From positions 124,001 to 188,000 of the forward strand of contig NZ_JACHCR010000008.1 in the NCBI RefSeq assembly GCF_014205845.1: DNA of 64,000 bases. The letters are read 5' to 3'. The stretch's first letter is position 1. Every line of letters begins with the position of its first letter. A program made the position numbers and the translations under genes. This DNA comes from Mucilaginibacter cryoferens. GTDB taxonomy: Bacteria > Bacteroidota > Bacteroidia > Sphingobacteriales > Sphingobacteriaceae. The notes beneath the pieces are model-generated. The model saw nothing but the letters and a program-made list of their open reading frames with translations, had not been told where the DNA came from and did not search any database. Below, piece by piece: positions 7,647-15,169 of this stretch.

Positions 7647-8384
7647 TTAGCCTCCGGTTTTAGTTTCTTCTACTTTGTTAAATGTTGCATCCATCCAGTC
7701 CTCAGAGATATGCTCCAGGGCCAGTTTTAGTTCTTCGGCCCATTGGGCCGAAATATATTCGAGGTCTTTCTTTTCGTACCGTTGCTCTACTATTTCAAAG
7801 CTATCTCTTTTATAAACAGCTACATCAATAGGAAAATCAACATTGTTTGAGCTTACCCTTGTCGAATCGAACGAAAGAAACCCTGTTTTAAGTGCTAGTT
7901 TAAGACTACTGTCTTCGGTTAATATCCGGTTCAAAATAGCCTTGCCATGGCCCGAATTACCAATTACCACGTAAGGAGCACCTTGCCCTAATTCAACCCA
8001 GTTTCCTTCGGGATATAGTAAAAAAAGCTTGTGCTCGTCGTCGTCTTTAAGCTGGCCACCAATTATAGTATTCAGATCAAACCTGAAGCCTGCGGCCTCC
8101 AATGAGGCTCTATCTTCTGCAATCACTCTTTTTACCTGTTCTCCAAAGGCGTTTACGGCTTTGTACATTTTGTTAAACTCCTTGGTTTCCAGTAGCTCGT
8201 TAAAATATACAATGGCCTTATCCCGTGCAGATCGCAGGCCGCTTGTCATGATGAAAAGCGAAAATTTATCTTTTTGCGCTATTGTTATTTTCTTTTTTAC
8301 GGTGGTATCTGTACCCGAGGTAATACGTGTATCGGCAATGGCCAATAAACCTTCTTTAACCTTAATCCCGAGGCAATAAGTCAT
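7647..8384 (-). CDS. Anbu, proteasome-like peptidase (bacterial proteasome-related Ntn hydrolase)
   Basis: The 245-residue protein starts M-TYCLGIKV, which places Thr2 as the N-terminal nucleophile after Met removal, followed by the proteasome beta signatures ADTRIT and the conserved Lys (KKKITIAQKDKFS) plus a later GxGxGK-like GNSGHGK. The sequence pattern is that of Anbu, the ancestral beta-subunit-like family, rather than HslV or 20S subunits. Published Anbu structures form open helical rings. It heads a two-gene operon with the transglutaminase. A terminator separates it from the upstream bestrophin gene. Confidence 0.87.
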   Translation of the reverse strand: MTYCLGIKVKEGLLAIADTRITSGTDTTVKKKITIAQKDKFSLFIMTSGLRSARDKAIVYFNELLETKEFNKMYKAVNAFGEQVKRVIAEDRASLEAAGFRFDLNTIIGGQLKDDDEHKLFLLYPEGNWVELGQGAPYVVIGNSGHGKAILNRILTEDSSLKLALKTGFLSFDSTRVSSNNVDFPIDVAVYKRDSFEIVEQRYEKKDLEYISAQWAEELKLALEHISEDWMDATFNKVEETKTGG

Positions 8385-8534
8385 TTTTATGCTATGCGTT
8401 AGTTATTAACTTTCTGATAGCCAAAGTAGGTAAAAGAATCGGGGAAATTAGAATCAAGAGTAAGGAACCAAGGCGCTGAAAAATAATAAACAGTTAGAAT
8501 CAGGGGGGGCAGGATTTTTGACGGAAAGTTCAAC

Positions 8535-8569
8535 AAAAAAGCCGCCGCCTCCGAAAGGAGACGAGCGGC
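8535..8569 (-). terminator. Intrinsic terminator after the bestrophin gene
   Basis: On the minus strand GCCGCTCGTCTCC pairs with GGAGGCGGCGGC across a 4-nt loop and is followed by a T6 run. It lies about 30 bp beyond the bestrophin stop and isolates the Usp-bestrophin operon from Anbu. Confidence 0.8.
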
Positions 8570-8598
8570 ATCACGGTACAAAAAACTTAACTCTTCTT

Positions 8599-9534
8599 TT
8601 AAAGTATGTAAAACGCTGGCTGTTTCTGCGGCTGTTTGTTGATCATCGCATTAATATCGGCTGGCAGTTCATCTTTCATCATCTGCTTAAGGTTGTTTTC
8701 TATAGTGCGGCTAATGGTAGTTGTAGGGGTGTCTGTTGGTTTGTTTTCAAAGGGATCTTGTAGGTGGATGGCCATTTTTTCGATCAGGAAAAAAGCTGAT
8801 GAAATAGCAATTACCAACGGCACCTGAAAAATGCCAAAAAATTCCATTAAACTAAATGGCAGCAGCAAAACAAAAAACAATACCAATAGATGGATATAAA
8901 CACTATAGGTAACGGGGAAAACGGTGTTTTTAATGCGCTCGCAACCACCCATCGAGTTTGTAAACCCGGTTAGGGTACTATCCAAAGCCACTTGCTGGTA
9001 TTCGTTTATCCAACCCAGTTTGTGTAAGGTGCGCAAATCATGTCCCTGTAGCTCATTTAAGGCAAGCGGAACGTGATCCATTTTTTTGATGGTTTTTACA
9101 TCGTCGTCGCTTAAATAAGCTTCAAGGTTTTCTTTGGCATTTTGGCCGCGTAGGTGGCAGCTTAAGCTGTAGCACCAGGCCATTTGCCGCCTGATGATAC
9201 GCTCTTTTAGCGCCCATTTCTGCTCTCCGTCGTGGTTACTACTATCCACAAAGGTTAAAATCTGGCGGGTAAGTGTGCGACTGTCATTTACAATGGCGCC
9301 CCACAACGTTCGTGCTTCCCACCAGCGGTCATAAGCCTGGTTGGAGCGAAAGGCCAGCAGCAGTGAGATTATAGTGCCCAACATGGTTGACACCGTTAAA
9401 GGGATAGACACTGCTTTGAAGTTGTAATACTGGTGTATAAAGTATATAGAGGCCGAGTAAACGGCTACCAGGATGAGCTCTTTTTTTATCTTGCCAAATA
9501 CGTAGCTTACCGGTATATTTTCTTTTAATAACAT
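8599..9534 (-). CDS. Bestrophin family (RFP-TM, UPF0187) ion channel
   Basis: The 311-residue membrane protein matches bacterial bestrophins: hydrophobic helices around 22-75, then the signature FRSNQAYDRWWEARTLWGAI (about 68-88), and two further hydrophobic segments near 210-255. The long soluble loop contains RQMAWCYSLSCHLRG. Bacterial homologues form pentameric channels, some cation- and others anion-selective. It lies 22 bp after the Usp-like gene and shares its operon. Length is typical. Confidence 0.9.
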   Translation of the reverse strand: MLLKENIPVSYVFGKIKKELILVAVYSASIYFIHQYYNFKAVSIPLTVSTMLGTIISLLLAFRSNQAYDRWWEARTLWGAIVNDSRTLTRQILTFVDSSNHDGEQKWALKERIIRRQMAWCYSLSCHLRGQNAKENLEAYLSDDDVKTIKKMDHVPLALNELQGHDLRTLHKLGWINEYQQVALDSTLTGFTNSMGGCERIKNTVFPVTYSVYIHLLVLFFVLLLPFSLMEFFGIFQVPLVIAISSAFFLIEKMAIHLQDPFENKPTDTPTTTISRTIENNLKQMMKDELPADINAMINKQPQKQPAFYIL

Positions 9535-9556
9535 AAATGTAAGTTTTAAGGGTTAA

Positions 9557-10036
9557 TTAATGATGTTCTGTTAATTCCGGCTCTTCAATTACCACGTTGG
9601 CCGGTATGCCCGGTGTTTTAGGGAGGGTAACAATGTCAATGTCGCACCTTTCAATCAGCACGTTTGGGTCTATACTGTTTTTAAACAGTAGCTGGTAATT
9701 ATCGTGCGGGGTTACAATGGCATCTACTTCATTGGCTTCCAAAAAGTTATTAAAAACAGCCACGGTGCTGCCATAAAAAAATGTGATGGCAATGTTGTTA
9801 ATGAGGTGGCTGTGTTTGTTTTGAATATCGCGGCAACGGATATAAAAATTATCGGGGATATGCCTGTACTCCACACTTCGGCGCGAGAGCATCAGCAGTT
9901 CGCTTATCGAGTCGGTAATTTTAAGCATGTGTACCAATACTACATTTATCTTTTCGGGATAATAACGTTCGGCTAATGCCGGGATACTTTGTATGGACTG
10001 TTGGGTAAAATCGGTTGGAATTAATAACGTTTTCAT
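9557..10036 (-). CDS. Universal stress protein-like protein
   Basis: The 159-residue product starts MKTLLIPTDFTQQS, the usual first beta strand and PTDFS-type motif of UspA proteins. I chose this ATG over the start 20 codons upstream because the extra N-terminus has no family counterpart. The middle of the domain is recognisable (NVVLVHMLKI, NNFLEANEVDAIVTPHDNYQLL) but the C-terminal GS-rich ATP-binding motif is not obvious, so nucleotide binding is uncertain. First gene of an operon with bestrophin. Confidence 0.75.
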   Translation of the reverse strand: MKTLLIPTDFTQQSIQSIPALAERYYPEKINVVLVHMLKITDSISELLMLSRRSVEYRHIPDNFYIRCRDIQNKHSHLINNIAITFFYGSTVAVFNNFLEANEVDAIVTPHDNYQLLFKNSIDPNVLIERCDIDIVTLPKTPGIPANVVIEEPELTEHH

Positions 10037-10187
10037 GGTGATCCTAATTAATGGTGAAACCTTGTATGTTTTGTTTGATACAAGTGTAGCGGCCAATAAT
10101 TAGGAGGATATAAGAAAGTTATTAGAAATTGATTAGAGTTTTTTTTATTCTCCCTGGGGCACTTTTAATTGTTGCCCAAAAGTATAG

Positions 10188-10248
10188 TGTTGCGCAACAA
10201 GTGAAATACTTGAAAGTGTCATCTATTTAGTAATCAGTAAATTACTAA
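10188..10248. promoter_or_regulatory. Two palindromes upstream of the Usp-bestrophin operon
   Basis: TGTTGCGCAACA (10188-10199) is a perfect 12-bp palindrome, and TTAGTAAT (10227-10234) pairs with ATTACTAA (10241-10248). They lie 150-210 bp before the Usp start, after the histidine kinase gene's stop. They could be operators or form the kinase operon's terminator; no T-run was seen. Confidence 0.3.
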
Positions 10249-10314
10249 TTATCATAAAGTACAAACCGCTACAGCAGGCCAAAAAGAGTAAGAAATAAAT
10301 AAGGTAGGGCGAAG

Positions 10315-11673
10315 CTATTCCACCGGTAAAAAGATCTTTATCTCGGTACCTAATCCTACTTCAGAGCTTATGCCCAGGCTGCCTTTATGCAATCGTATAA
10401 TGTTAAGCGCTAATGGCAGGCCAACACCATGCCCATGGTAATTATTTGTGTTTGATGCCCTGAAAAACGGTTCGAAAATATGCTGAAGTTCGGTTTGTGG
10501 GATGCCTATTCCCTGGTCTTTAATGGCAACTATCACTTTATTATTCTCCGAAAGCAGTCTAACCTGTACCATGCTGTTGTTAGAGTATTTGCAGGCATTG
10601 CTAATGATGTTGTTAATGGCAAGCCGCAGCAGGTTGCTGTTACCTTTAACATGGAGCAGGCCTTCGTCGGCAGGCAGGTTTTCAAGATCAATGTAGATAT
10701 TACTTTCGGGGTTGATCCTTTTAACAGTTTCTGAGGCGGTTAGCAAAAGCTCATCCATGCGGATGCTTTCCCAGTTTTGCCGTTTACCATCAAAGCCCGA
10801 TTGTGCCAGGGTAAGTAAACTGTTCAGTATCTGGCCCAGTTTTTCAGATTCGGCATAAACGGTATTTAAAATTTCCCGTTGATGCGGATTCAGATCGTGT
10901 TTGTTTAAAGCCAGTTCAATTTCTGATGAAATAATGGTTAAAGGTGTGCGTAACTCATGCGATGCATTGCTCACAAAGTTGTTTTGTGTTTCGAAGGCCG
11001 TTTCGAGGCGGTTAAGCATGTCATTAAAGGTAAGGGATAGCTCGGCTACTTCATCTTTACCACTTAACTCATCCAGCCTGAAATGCAGGTTGTTGGCCGT
11101 TATACTTTTTACTTTGTTGATGATACGCCGTACCGGCTGAAAGGTGTAAAAAGAAAATATCTTACCTACAAAATACACCAGTACCAGGGCAAGTAGAAAG
11201 CCATAGATCAATATTTCTTGCAGATCTTTTAACTCCTGGAAACCCGCCGGATTTGATGCCGATACGATGACGATATATTTATTGCCATCTTTTTTAAACA
11301 CCGAGCCGGCATAAAAAGTATTGTTGTTTTTAAAATGAGCATGCCCGCTTAATAATATATCTGCAACAAAACTGTTTTTAACACCGTTGCCGGCCGGTAT
11401 CTGAAATTTGCCGCTACTATCCGCAGTAAAAAAATATTCCCTTTCCGACTCTAGTTTTTCGAGATATTTGTTGCGCACCTCCAAAGTGGCTTTGCTTTTG
11501 GCTCCCGGCGAAAGATGTACTTCGGCCGCTATGTTTACACGGGCTTCCAGGCGTTTATAAAAATCGTCGAAATTAAATTTGTAAACCAGGTAAAATATAG
11601 ATGCATTGAGCAATATAAGTATACCACCCGATAGCAGGAGGAACAATAGGGTTATTTTACTTTGTATCTTCAT
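10315..11673 (-). CDS. Sensor histidine kinase with HAMP domain
   Basis: This 452-residue classical membrane kinase has TM1 (about 7-30), an extracytoplasmic sensor loop, TM2 (about 153-175), HAMP (about 176-228), a HisKA domain with H239 in SNASHELRTP, and a HATPase with N-box NNIISNACKYS, G1 DQGIGIP and G2 GHGVGLPLA. It overlaps the preceding response regulator gene by 17 bp, so they form a cognate pair of the OmpR/EnvZ type. The signal is unknown; the sensor loop is about 120 residues with no recognised domain. Confidence 0.92.
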   Translation of the reverse strand: MKIQSKITLLFLLLSGGILILLNASIFYLVYKFNFDDFYKRLEARVNIAAEVHLSPGAKSKATLEVRNKYLEKLESEREYFFTADSSGKFQIPAGNGVKNSFVADILLSGHAHFKNNNTFYAGSVFKKDGNKYIVIVSASNPAGFQELKDLQEILIYGFLLALVLVYFVGKIFSFYTFQPVRRIINKVKSITANNLHFRLDELSGKDEVAELSLTFNDMLNRLETAFETQNNFVSNASHELRTPLTIISSEIELALNKHDLNPHQREILNTVYAESEKLGQILNSLLTLAQSGFDGKRQNWESIRMDELLLTASETVKRINPESNIYIDLENLPADEGLLHVKGNSNLLRLAINNIISNACKYSNNSMVQVRLLSENNKVIVAIKDQGIGIPQTELQHIFEPFFRASNTNNYHGHGVGLPLALNIIRLHKGSLGISSEVGLGTEIKIFLPVE

Positions 11674-12355
11674 CTTTATTGCCCTCTTTCATCATATAGC
11701 CCATGCCAAATACGGTATGTATCAGCTTTATACCGCCATTTTTCTCAAGTTTTTTACGCAGGTAGTTTACGTACACATCTACCACGTTGGTACCCATGTT
11801 AAAGTCGATATCCCAAACGCTTTCCAAAATCTGTATGCGCGACAATATCTTTTTCTGATTTTTAACAAAATACTCCAGCAAACGGTATTCGGTTGCTGTA
11901 AGTTTTAATGCCTCTTTATTTCGGTAGGCAATTTTGGAGTCGGTATCCAGCAGCAGGTCACTTATGGTATAGGTGTTATTTACCAGTGTTTCGCCGCTAC
12001 TACGGCGCAGTAGTGTACGTAAGCGTGCAGCAAGCTCGGCAATTTTAAATGGTTTTACCATGTAATCGTCCGCACCGCTATCAAGACCACTCACAATGTT
12101 CTCGGTAGAGTCGAGCGCGGTAAGCATAATAATTGGTATCTGTTTTTTTTGCTGTCTAATGAGTTTGCAAACCTGTATACCATCCATTACCGGCAGCATC
12201 ACATCAAGTATAATTAGCTCAAAATCATTATCCAATGCCATTTGTAAGCCGGTAGCGCCATTGGCAGCAACGCTTACTTCAAAGCCATAATCGGTAAGGC
12301 CCCGCTTTATTACCGATACCACATTTGGCTCATCCTCAACTAATAATATCCCCAT
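11657..12355 (-). CDS. OmpR/PhoB-family response regulator
   Basis: The 232-residue protein has a receiver (acidic pair in LLVEDE, phosphoacceptor D51 in IILDVMLP, Thr in MLTALD, Lys in MVKPF) and a C-terminal winged-helix domain (LTATEYRLLEYF, VDVYVNYLRKKLE, VFGMGYMM). It is a DNA-binding transcription factor phosphorylated by the overlapping kinase gene downstream. No target is evident. Confidence 0.93.
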   Translation of the reverse strand: MGILLVEDEPNVVSVIKRGLTDYGFEVSVAANGATGLQMALDNDFELIILDVMLPVMDGIQVCKLIRQQKKQIPIIMLTALDSTENIVSGLDSGADDYMVKPFKIAELAARLRTLLRRSSGETLVNNTYTISDLLLDTDSKIAYRNKEALKLTATEYRLLEYFVKNQKKILSRIQILESVWDIDFNMGTNVVDVYVNYLRKKLEKNGGIKLIHTVFGMGYMMKEGNKDEDTK

Positions 12356-12544
12356 AAAACAATCGGCATTGTTAATCTTTTAATTTGCCAGATACGCCAA
12401 AATATTAATAAATCTGTTGATTAAGCGATTTATTAAAAGATAAAGCTATCATCTTGCATTCAATACAGGTTTAATTGATATTAAAGTTCGGAACCAGAAT
12501 AATAAGGCGCCGGATACGGGCACTACATTTATGCGTAGGGTGAG

Positions 12545-13300
12545 TTAACCTTTGCCGGTTACGTAGTTAACACCAAAACCAATAACTTCTTTAATATATA
12601 TACTCCAGGTGTTTAACACATATGCGTCGGGTATAAGGTCAAAAAAAGAGATGTTGCCCTGGCCGGCCAGGTAATTGCAGGGATATGGAATTACATCAAT
12701 ACCCCTGTTTTTAAATATCTGTAATGACCGACGCATGTGAAATGCCGATGTTACCAATATGTATGGACCCTGTTGTTGGTTTTTTATAAGCAATGCTTTT
12801 GTAAGCGAGGCATTTTCGAGCGTATTTCTTGATTGATTTTCTAAAAGTATACAACTATCCGGAATTTGCAGCGCCGTTAATTGCGATTTAACCCAATCTG
12901 CTTCCTTAAAACCATTGTTAATAAGCAGGCCGTTACCGCCAGATATAACAATTTTTTTTACCCTGCCCGTACGCTGTAGTAATACACCCTGTATAAACCT
13001 GTCGGCTGCCCAGTTAAAGGCTCCTTTACCGGTGTTGCCATCCCCCGCAAACCCGCCCAATATAATGGCTGCGCTGTAGGTTTTATTGGGTTGCAGTTTG
13101 GCCGGGGCAATATCCCAGCCTTTAGCCAATAAGTTTAAAAATAGCGGGGCCGAAAATATCCAAAGCAGCGCAAGGCCCCAGGCCATGCATTTACGCTTTA
13201 ATCCGGGTTTTTTTGAAAAAAAAGCCACAACCAGTAATACAAAAATATACAACAGCGGTAAAAGCAGAAATGACAGTATTTTAGACAGGATGAAAAACAT
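12545..13300 (-). CDS. YdcF/ElyC/SanA family (DUF218) membrane protein
   Basis: The 251-residue protein has two N-terminal hydrophobic helices (about 4-27 and 36-57) and then a DUF218 domain: AAIILGG, KKIVISGGNG, LENQSRNTLENA and ILVTSAFHMRRS. Members such as ElyC and SanA affect envelope integrity and cell-wall precursor metabolism in enterobacteria; the biochemical role is unsettled. It stands alone on the minus strand. A T-rich tail follows the stop but no clear terminator hairpin. Confidence 0.85.
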   Translation of the reverse strand: MFFILSKILSFLLLPLLYIFVLLVVAFFSKKPGLKRKCMAWGLALLWIFSAPLFLNLLAKGWDIAPAKLQPNKTYSAAIILGGFAGDGNTGKGAFNWAADRFIQGVLLQRTGRVKKIVISGGNGLLINNGFKEADWVKSQLTALQIPDSCILLENQSRNTLENASLTKALLIKNQQQGPYILVTSAFHMRRSLQIFKNRGIDVIPYPCNYLAGQGNISFFDLIPDAYVLNTWSIYIKEVIGFGVNYVTGKG

Positions 13301-13506
13301 AGTGATAGTAAAAGTAATTAAAAACAGTTAACCTAAAAATTACAACCGGGAGTTAATATGCAATAATCTCAGATTTACGGCGTATAATTTAAGGTTGATT
13401 TATATGGCATTAAACTATTTGCCGTTATAAAGCTCTTAATAGCGATGGCGCGTAACAAACTGGCACCATCATTGTCATACACTTATTTAAATAAAACATT
13501 AAAAAG

Positions 13507-13716
13507 ATGGGCTTTATCAAAACACTTGCCATTGGCGCAGCAGTTGCCTATGGTATAAATTACATTACTAAAAAAGGACCGGATGGCAAATCGATCATCG
13601 ATAACCTGGTAGATGAAGCTCCGGACTGGATGGACCGCGCCAAAAAATATGGCGAACTTACATTAGAGCAAATTGCGGTAAGGGCACAAAACTACAGGGA
13701 TAACGCGAGGTTTTAA
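13507..13716 (+). CDS. Small YtxH-like hypothetical protein
   Basis: The 69-residue protein starts MGFIKTLAIGAAVAYGINYI, a short glycine/alanine-rich hydrophobic helix like those opening YtxH-type proteins, then a charged helical tail. I do not assign a function. The ATG is preceded by a purine-rich AAAAAG. It is bounded downstream by a dispersed repeat. Confidence 0.6.
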   Translation: MGFIKTLAIGAAVAYGINYITKKGPDGKSIIDNLVDEAPDWMDRAKKYGELTLEQIAVRAQNYRDNARF

Positions 13717-13717
13717 G

Positions 13718-13867
13718 TAAGTCTTTAGTCGAAAGTCTTAAGTACGAAGTGGTATGTTATTAGCCATTAGTCGAAACAAAAGGAAGCATTTTAAGAGCTT
13801 GCTATAAATTCTGAAAGCGTAAGCCAAAAATTTAGGACTTAGAACTCCCGACTTAAGACTTAGAACC
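13718..13867. repeat. Inverted pair of an AGTCTTAAGTC-type intergenic repeat
   Basis: GTCTTTAGTCGAAAGTCTTA (13722 on) and the reverse complement of ACTTAGAACTCCCGACTTAA (about 13834 on) are versions of one motif rich in AAGTCTTAAGT. The inverted arms flank about 90 bp and fill the gap between two genes. Similar non-coding motifs are frequent between genes in this bacterial group (from memory, not checked). Confidence 0.5.
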
Positions 13868-13873
13868 TATCAC

Positions 13874-14431
13874 ATGCAGAATATACTTTTCTTTGGCGAT
13901 AGCCTAACGGCGGGGTACGGTTTGCGCGATCATAAAACCGAATCGTTCCCTGCTTTAATACAATATAAAATTGCTGCCGAAGGGCTGGCCTACCATTGTA
14001 TAAACGGCGGCCTTAGCGGCGATACTACCGCTGGCGGTTTAATGCGGCTGGAGTATTGGATGAACCGCCCTTTACATTTATTTGTACTGGAGCTGGGCAT
14101 TAACGATATCATTAGGGGGATCTCGCCCCAAACCACCGCTAAAAATCTGCAGGCAATTATTGATAAGGTAAAACTTAAATACCCTGGTATTAAGCTGGTA
14201 ATGTTTGGTATGGAGATCCCCGCTTTTATCCCAGGCGCTTTTGCCAATGATTTTAAAGCGATCTTTCGCACACTGGCTGATGTTAACCAAATAACTTTTG
14301 TGCCTTTTTATCTGGATGGCGTTGCCGGCAAAGCACAATTTAATTTACCCGATAGGTTGCACCCCAATGCAGCAGGGTATAAGGTAATGGCCGATAGGAT
14401 TTGGCCGGTGCTGAAAAATTGCCTCCTCTAA
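13874..14431 (+). CDS. SGNH/GDSL hydrolase, TesA-type arylesterase/lysophospholipase
   Basis: The 185-residue protein has the SGNH blocks: FFGDSLTAGYGL with the nucleophile Ser (residue 9), GLSGDTTAGG with the block-II Gly, GINDI with the block-III Asn, and DRLHPNAAGY with the Asp/His pair. TesA-type members hydrolyse thioesters, aryl esters or lysophospholipids. No signal peptide is visible, unlike E. coli TesA, so it is probably cytoplasmic. The start ATG directly follows the dispersed repeat. Confidence 0.88.
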   Translation: MQNILFFGDSLTAGYGLRDHKTESFPALIQYKIAAEGLAYHCINGGLSGDTTAGGLMRLEYWMNRPLHLFVLELGINDIIRGISPQTTAKNLQAIIDKVKLKYPGIKLVMFGMEIPAFIPGAFANDFKAIFRTLADVNQITFVPFYLDGVAGKAQFNLPDRLHPNAAGYKVMADRIWPVLKNCLL

Positions 14432-14522
14432 AATGCCCCTTTAATACATGCCGCTAAAAAAACTCTCAGAAAATGAAGTAATAAGCTTATTATTGTTTTT
14501 ACTGATAGAACCAATTTAAAAA

Positions 14523-14912
14523 ATGAAAGTGTTGCTCACCAATTGGATAAATATTGCAGGTGTTTTTGGTGCTGGATTTTTGTTTGCAATGGGTGAAATG
14601 ATTTTGGAGCAACAAGGTAATATTGCCGCTGTATTATTAGGCCCTCTGTTTTTAATTCTTTTATATGGACTTACATCATGGTGTTTATTTATAGCTTCGT
14701 TGTTTATTTTCGATTTGCTTTTTATAGTTAAGAGCAGGGATAATTTACTGATTAAATTAGCTGTTGAGTGGCTGTTGATAAGTTCACCTTTTATTTATTG
14801 GACAATTATATTCCATGAATGGATATTTGGGGTGTGCACAATAGCCTTTTTTGTAACGCAGTTTTTAAGGATTAAACTTATTGTTAAAGCGCAAACCTCG
14901 GGTTCGCGTTAA
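14523..14912 (+). CDS. Multi-pass membrane protein of unknown function
   Basis: The 129-residue protein has about four hydrophobic segments (roughly 5-27, 33-64, 75-98, 101-118) with few charged residues between them. I recognise no domain. It follows the esterase gene by 90 bp on the same strand. Confidence 0.6.
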   Translation: MKVLLTNWINIAGVFGAGFLFAMGEMILEQQGNIAAVLLGPLFLILLYGLTSWCLFIASLFIFDLLFIVKSRDNLLIKLAVEWLLISSPFIYWTIIFHEWIFGVCTIAFFVTQFLRIKLIVKAQTSGSR

Positions 14913-14914
14913 GG

Positions 14915-15062
14915 ATTGTAGTGAAACGCCCTGAGCGAGCAATTGCCTTGCGAGTGCGCGGACTTGTCTTGTAACGGAAAGCCTGACCGCCGCTTCTATC
15001 GGCGGTGGAAACGCCATGATATTTATACGCTTCCACTGCAAGACAGTTCAGGATGCTCCAAT
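14915..15062. repeat. Intergenic repeat-like element with a perfect 7-bp hairpin
   Basis: The stretch is more GC-rich than its surroundings and reads AACGGAAAGCCTGACC, a perfect hairpin ACCGCCG-n7-CGGCGGT (14986-15006), then GGAAACGCC. This layout resembles a GCGGAAAGCCC...GGAAACGCC element I associate with Bacteroidota intergenic DNA. That association is from memory. Confidence 0.4.
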
Positions 15063-15090
15063 AAAAATATCATTTTACATTGCAGCTTGT

Positions 15091-15114
15091 ATCCGGAAGG
15101 CTCGCCTTCCGGAT
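15091..15114. terminator. Perfect 10-bp hairpin upstream of the rhamnosidase gene
   Basis: ATCCGGAAGG-CTCG-CCTTCCGGAT is a perfect stem with a 4-nt loop, 56 bp before the rhamnosidase ATG. The plus-strand tail is AGTATTTTA. It could end upstream transcription or be a REP-like element. Confidence 0.45.
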
Positions 15115-15169
15115 AGTATTTTACTTGTGATTTTGCTGCTTTTATAAACATAAATACCACCATCCTGCT

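Noticed and set aside
8399..8581. 60-codon minus-strand frame between Anbu and bestrophin
   Set aside because: It starts beyond the terminator stem of the bestrophin gene and its residues show no consistent pattern.
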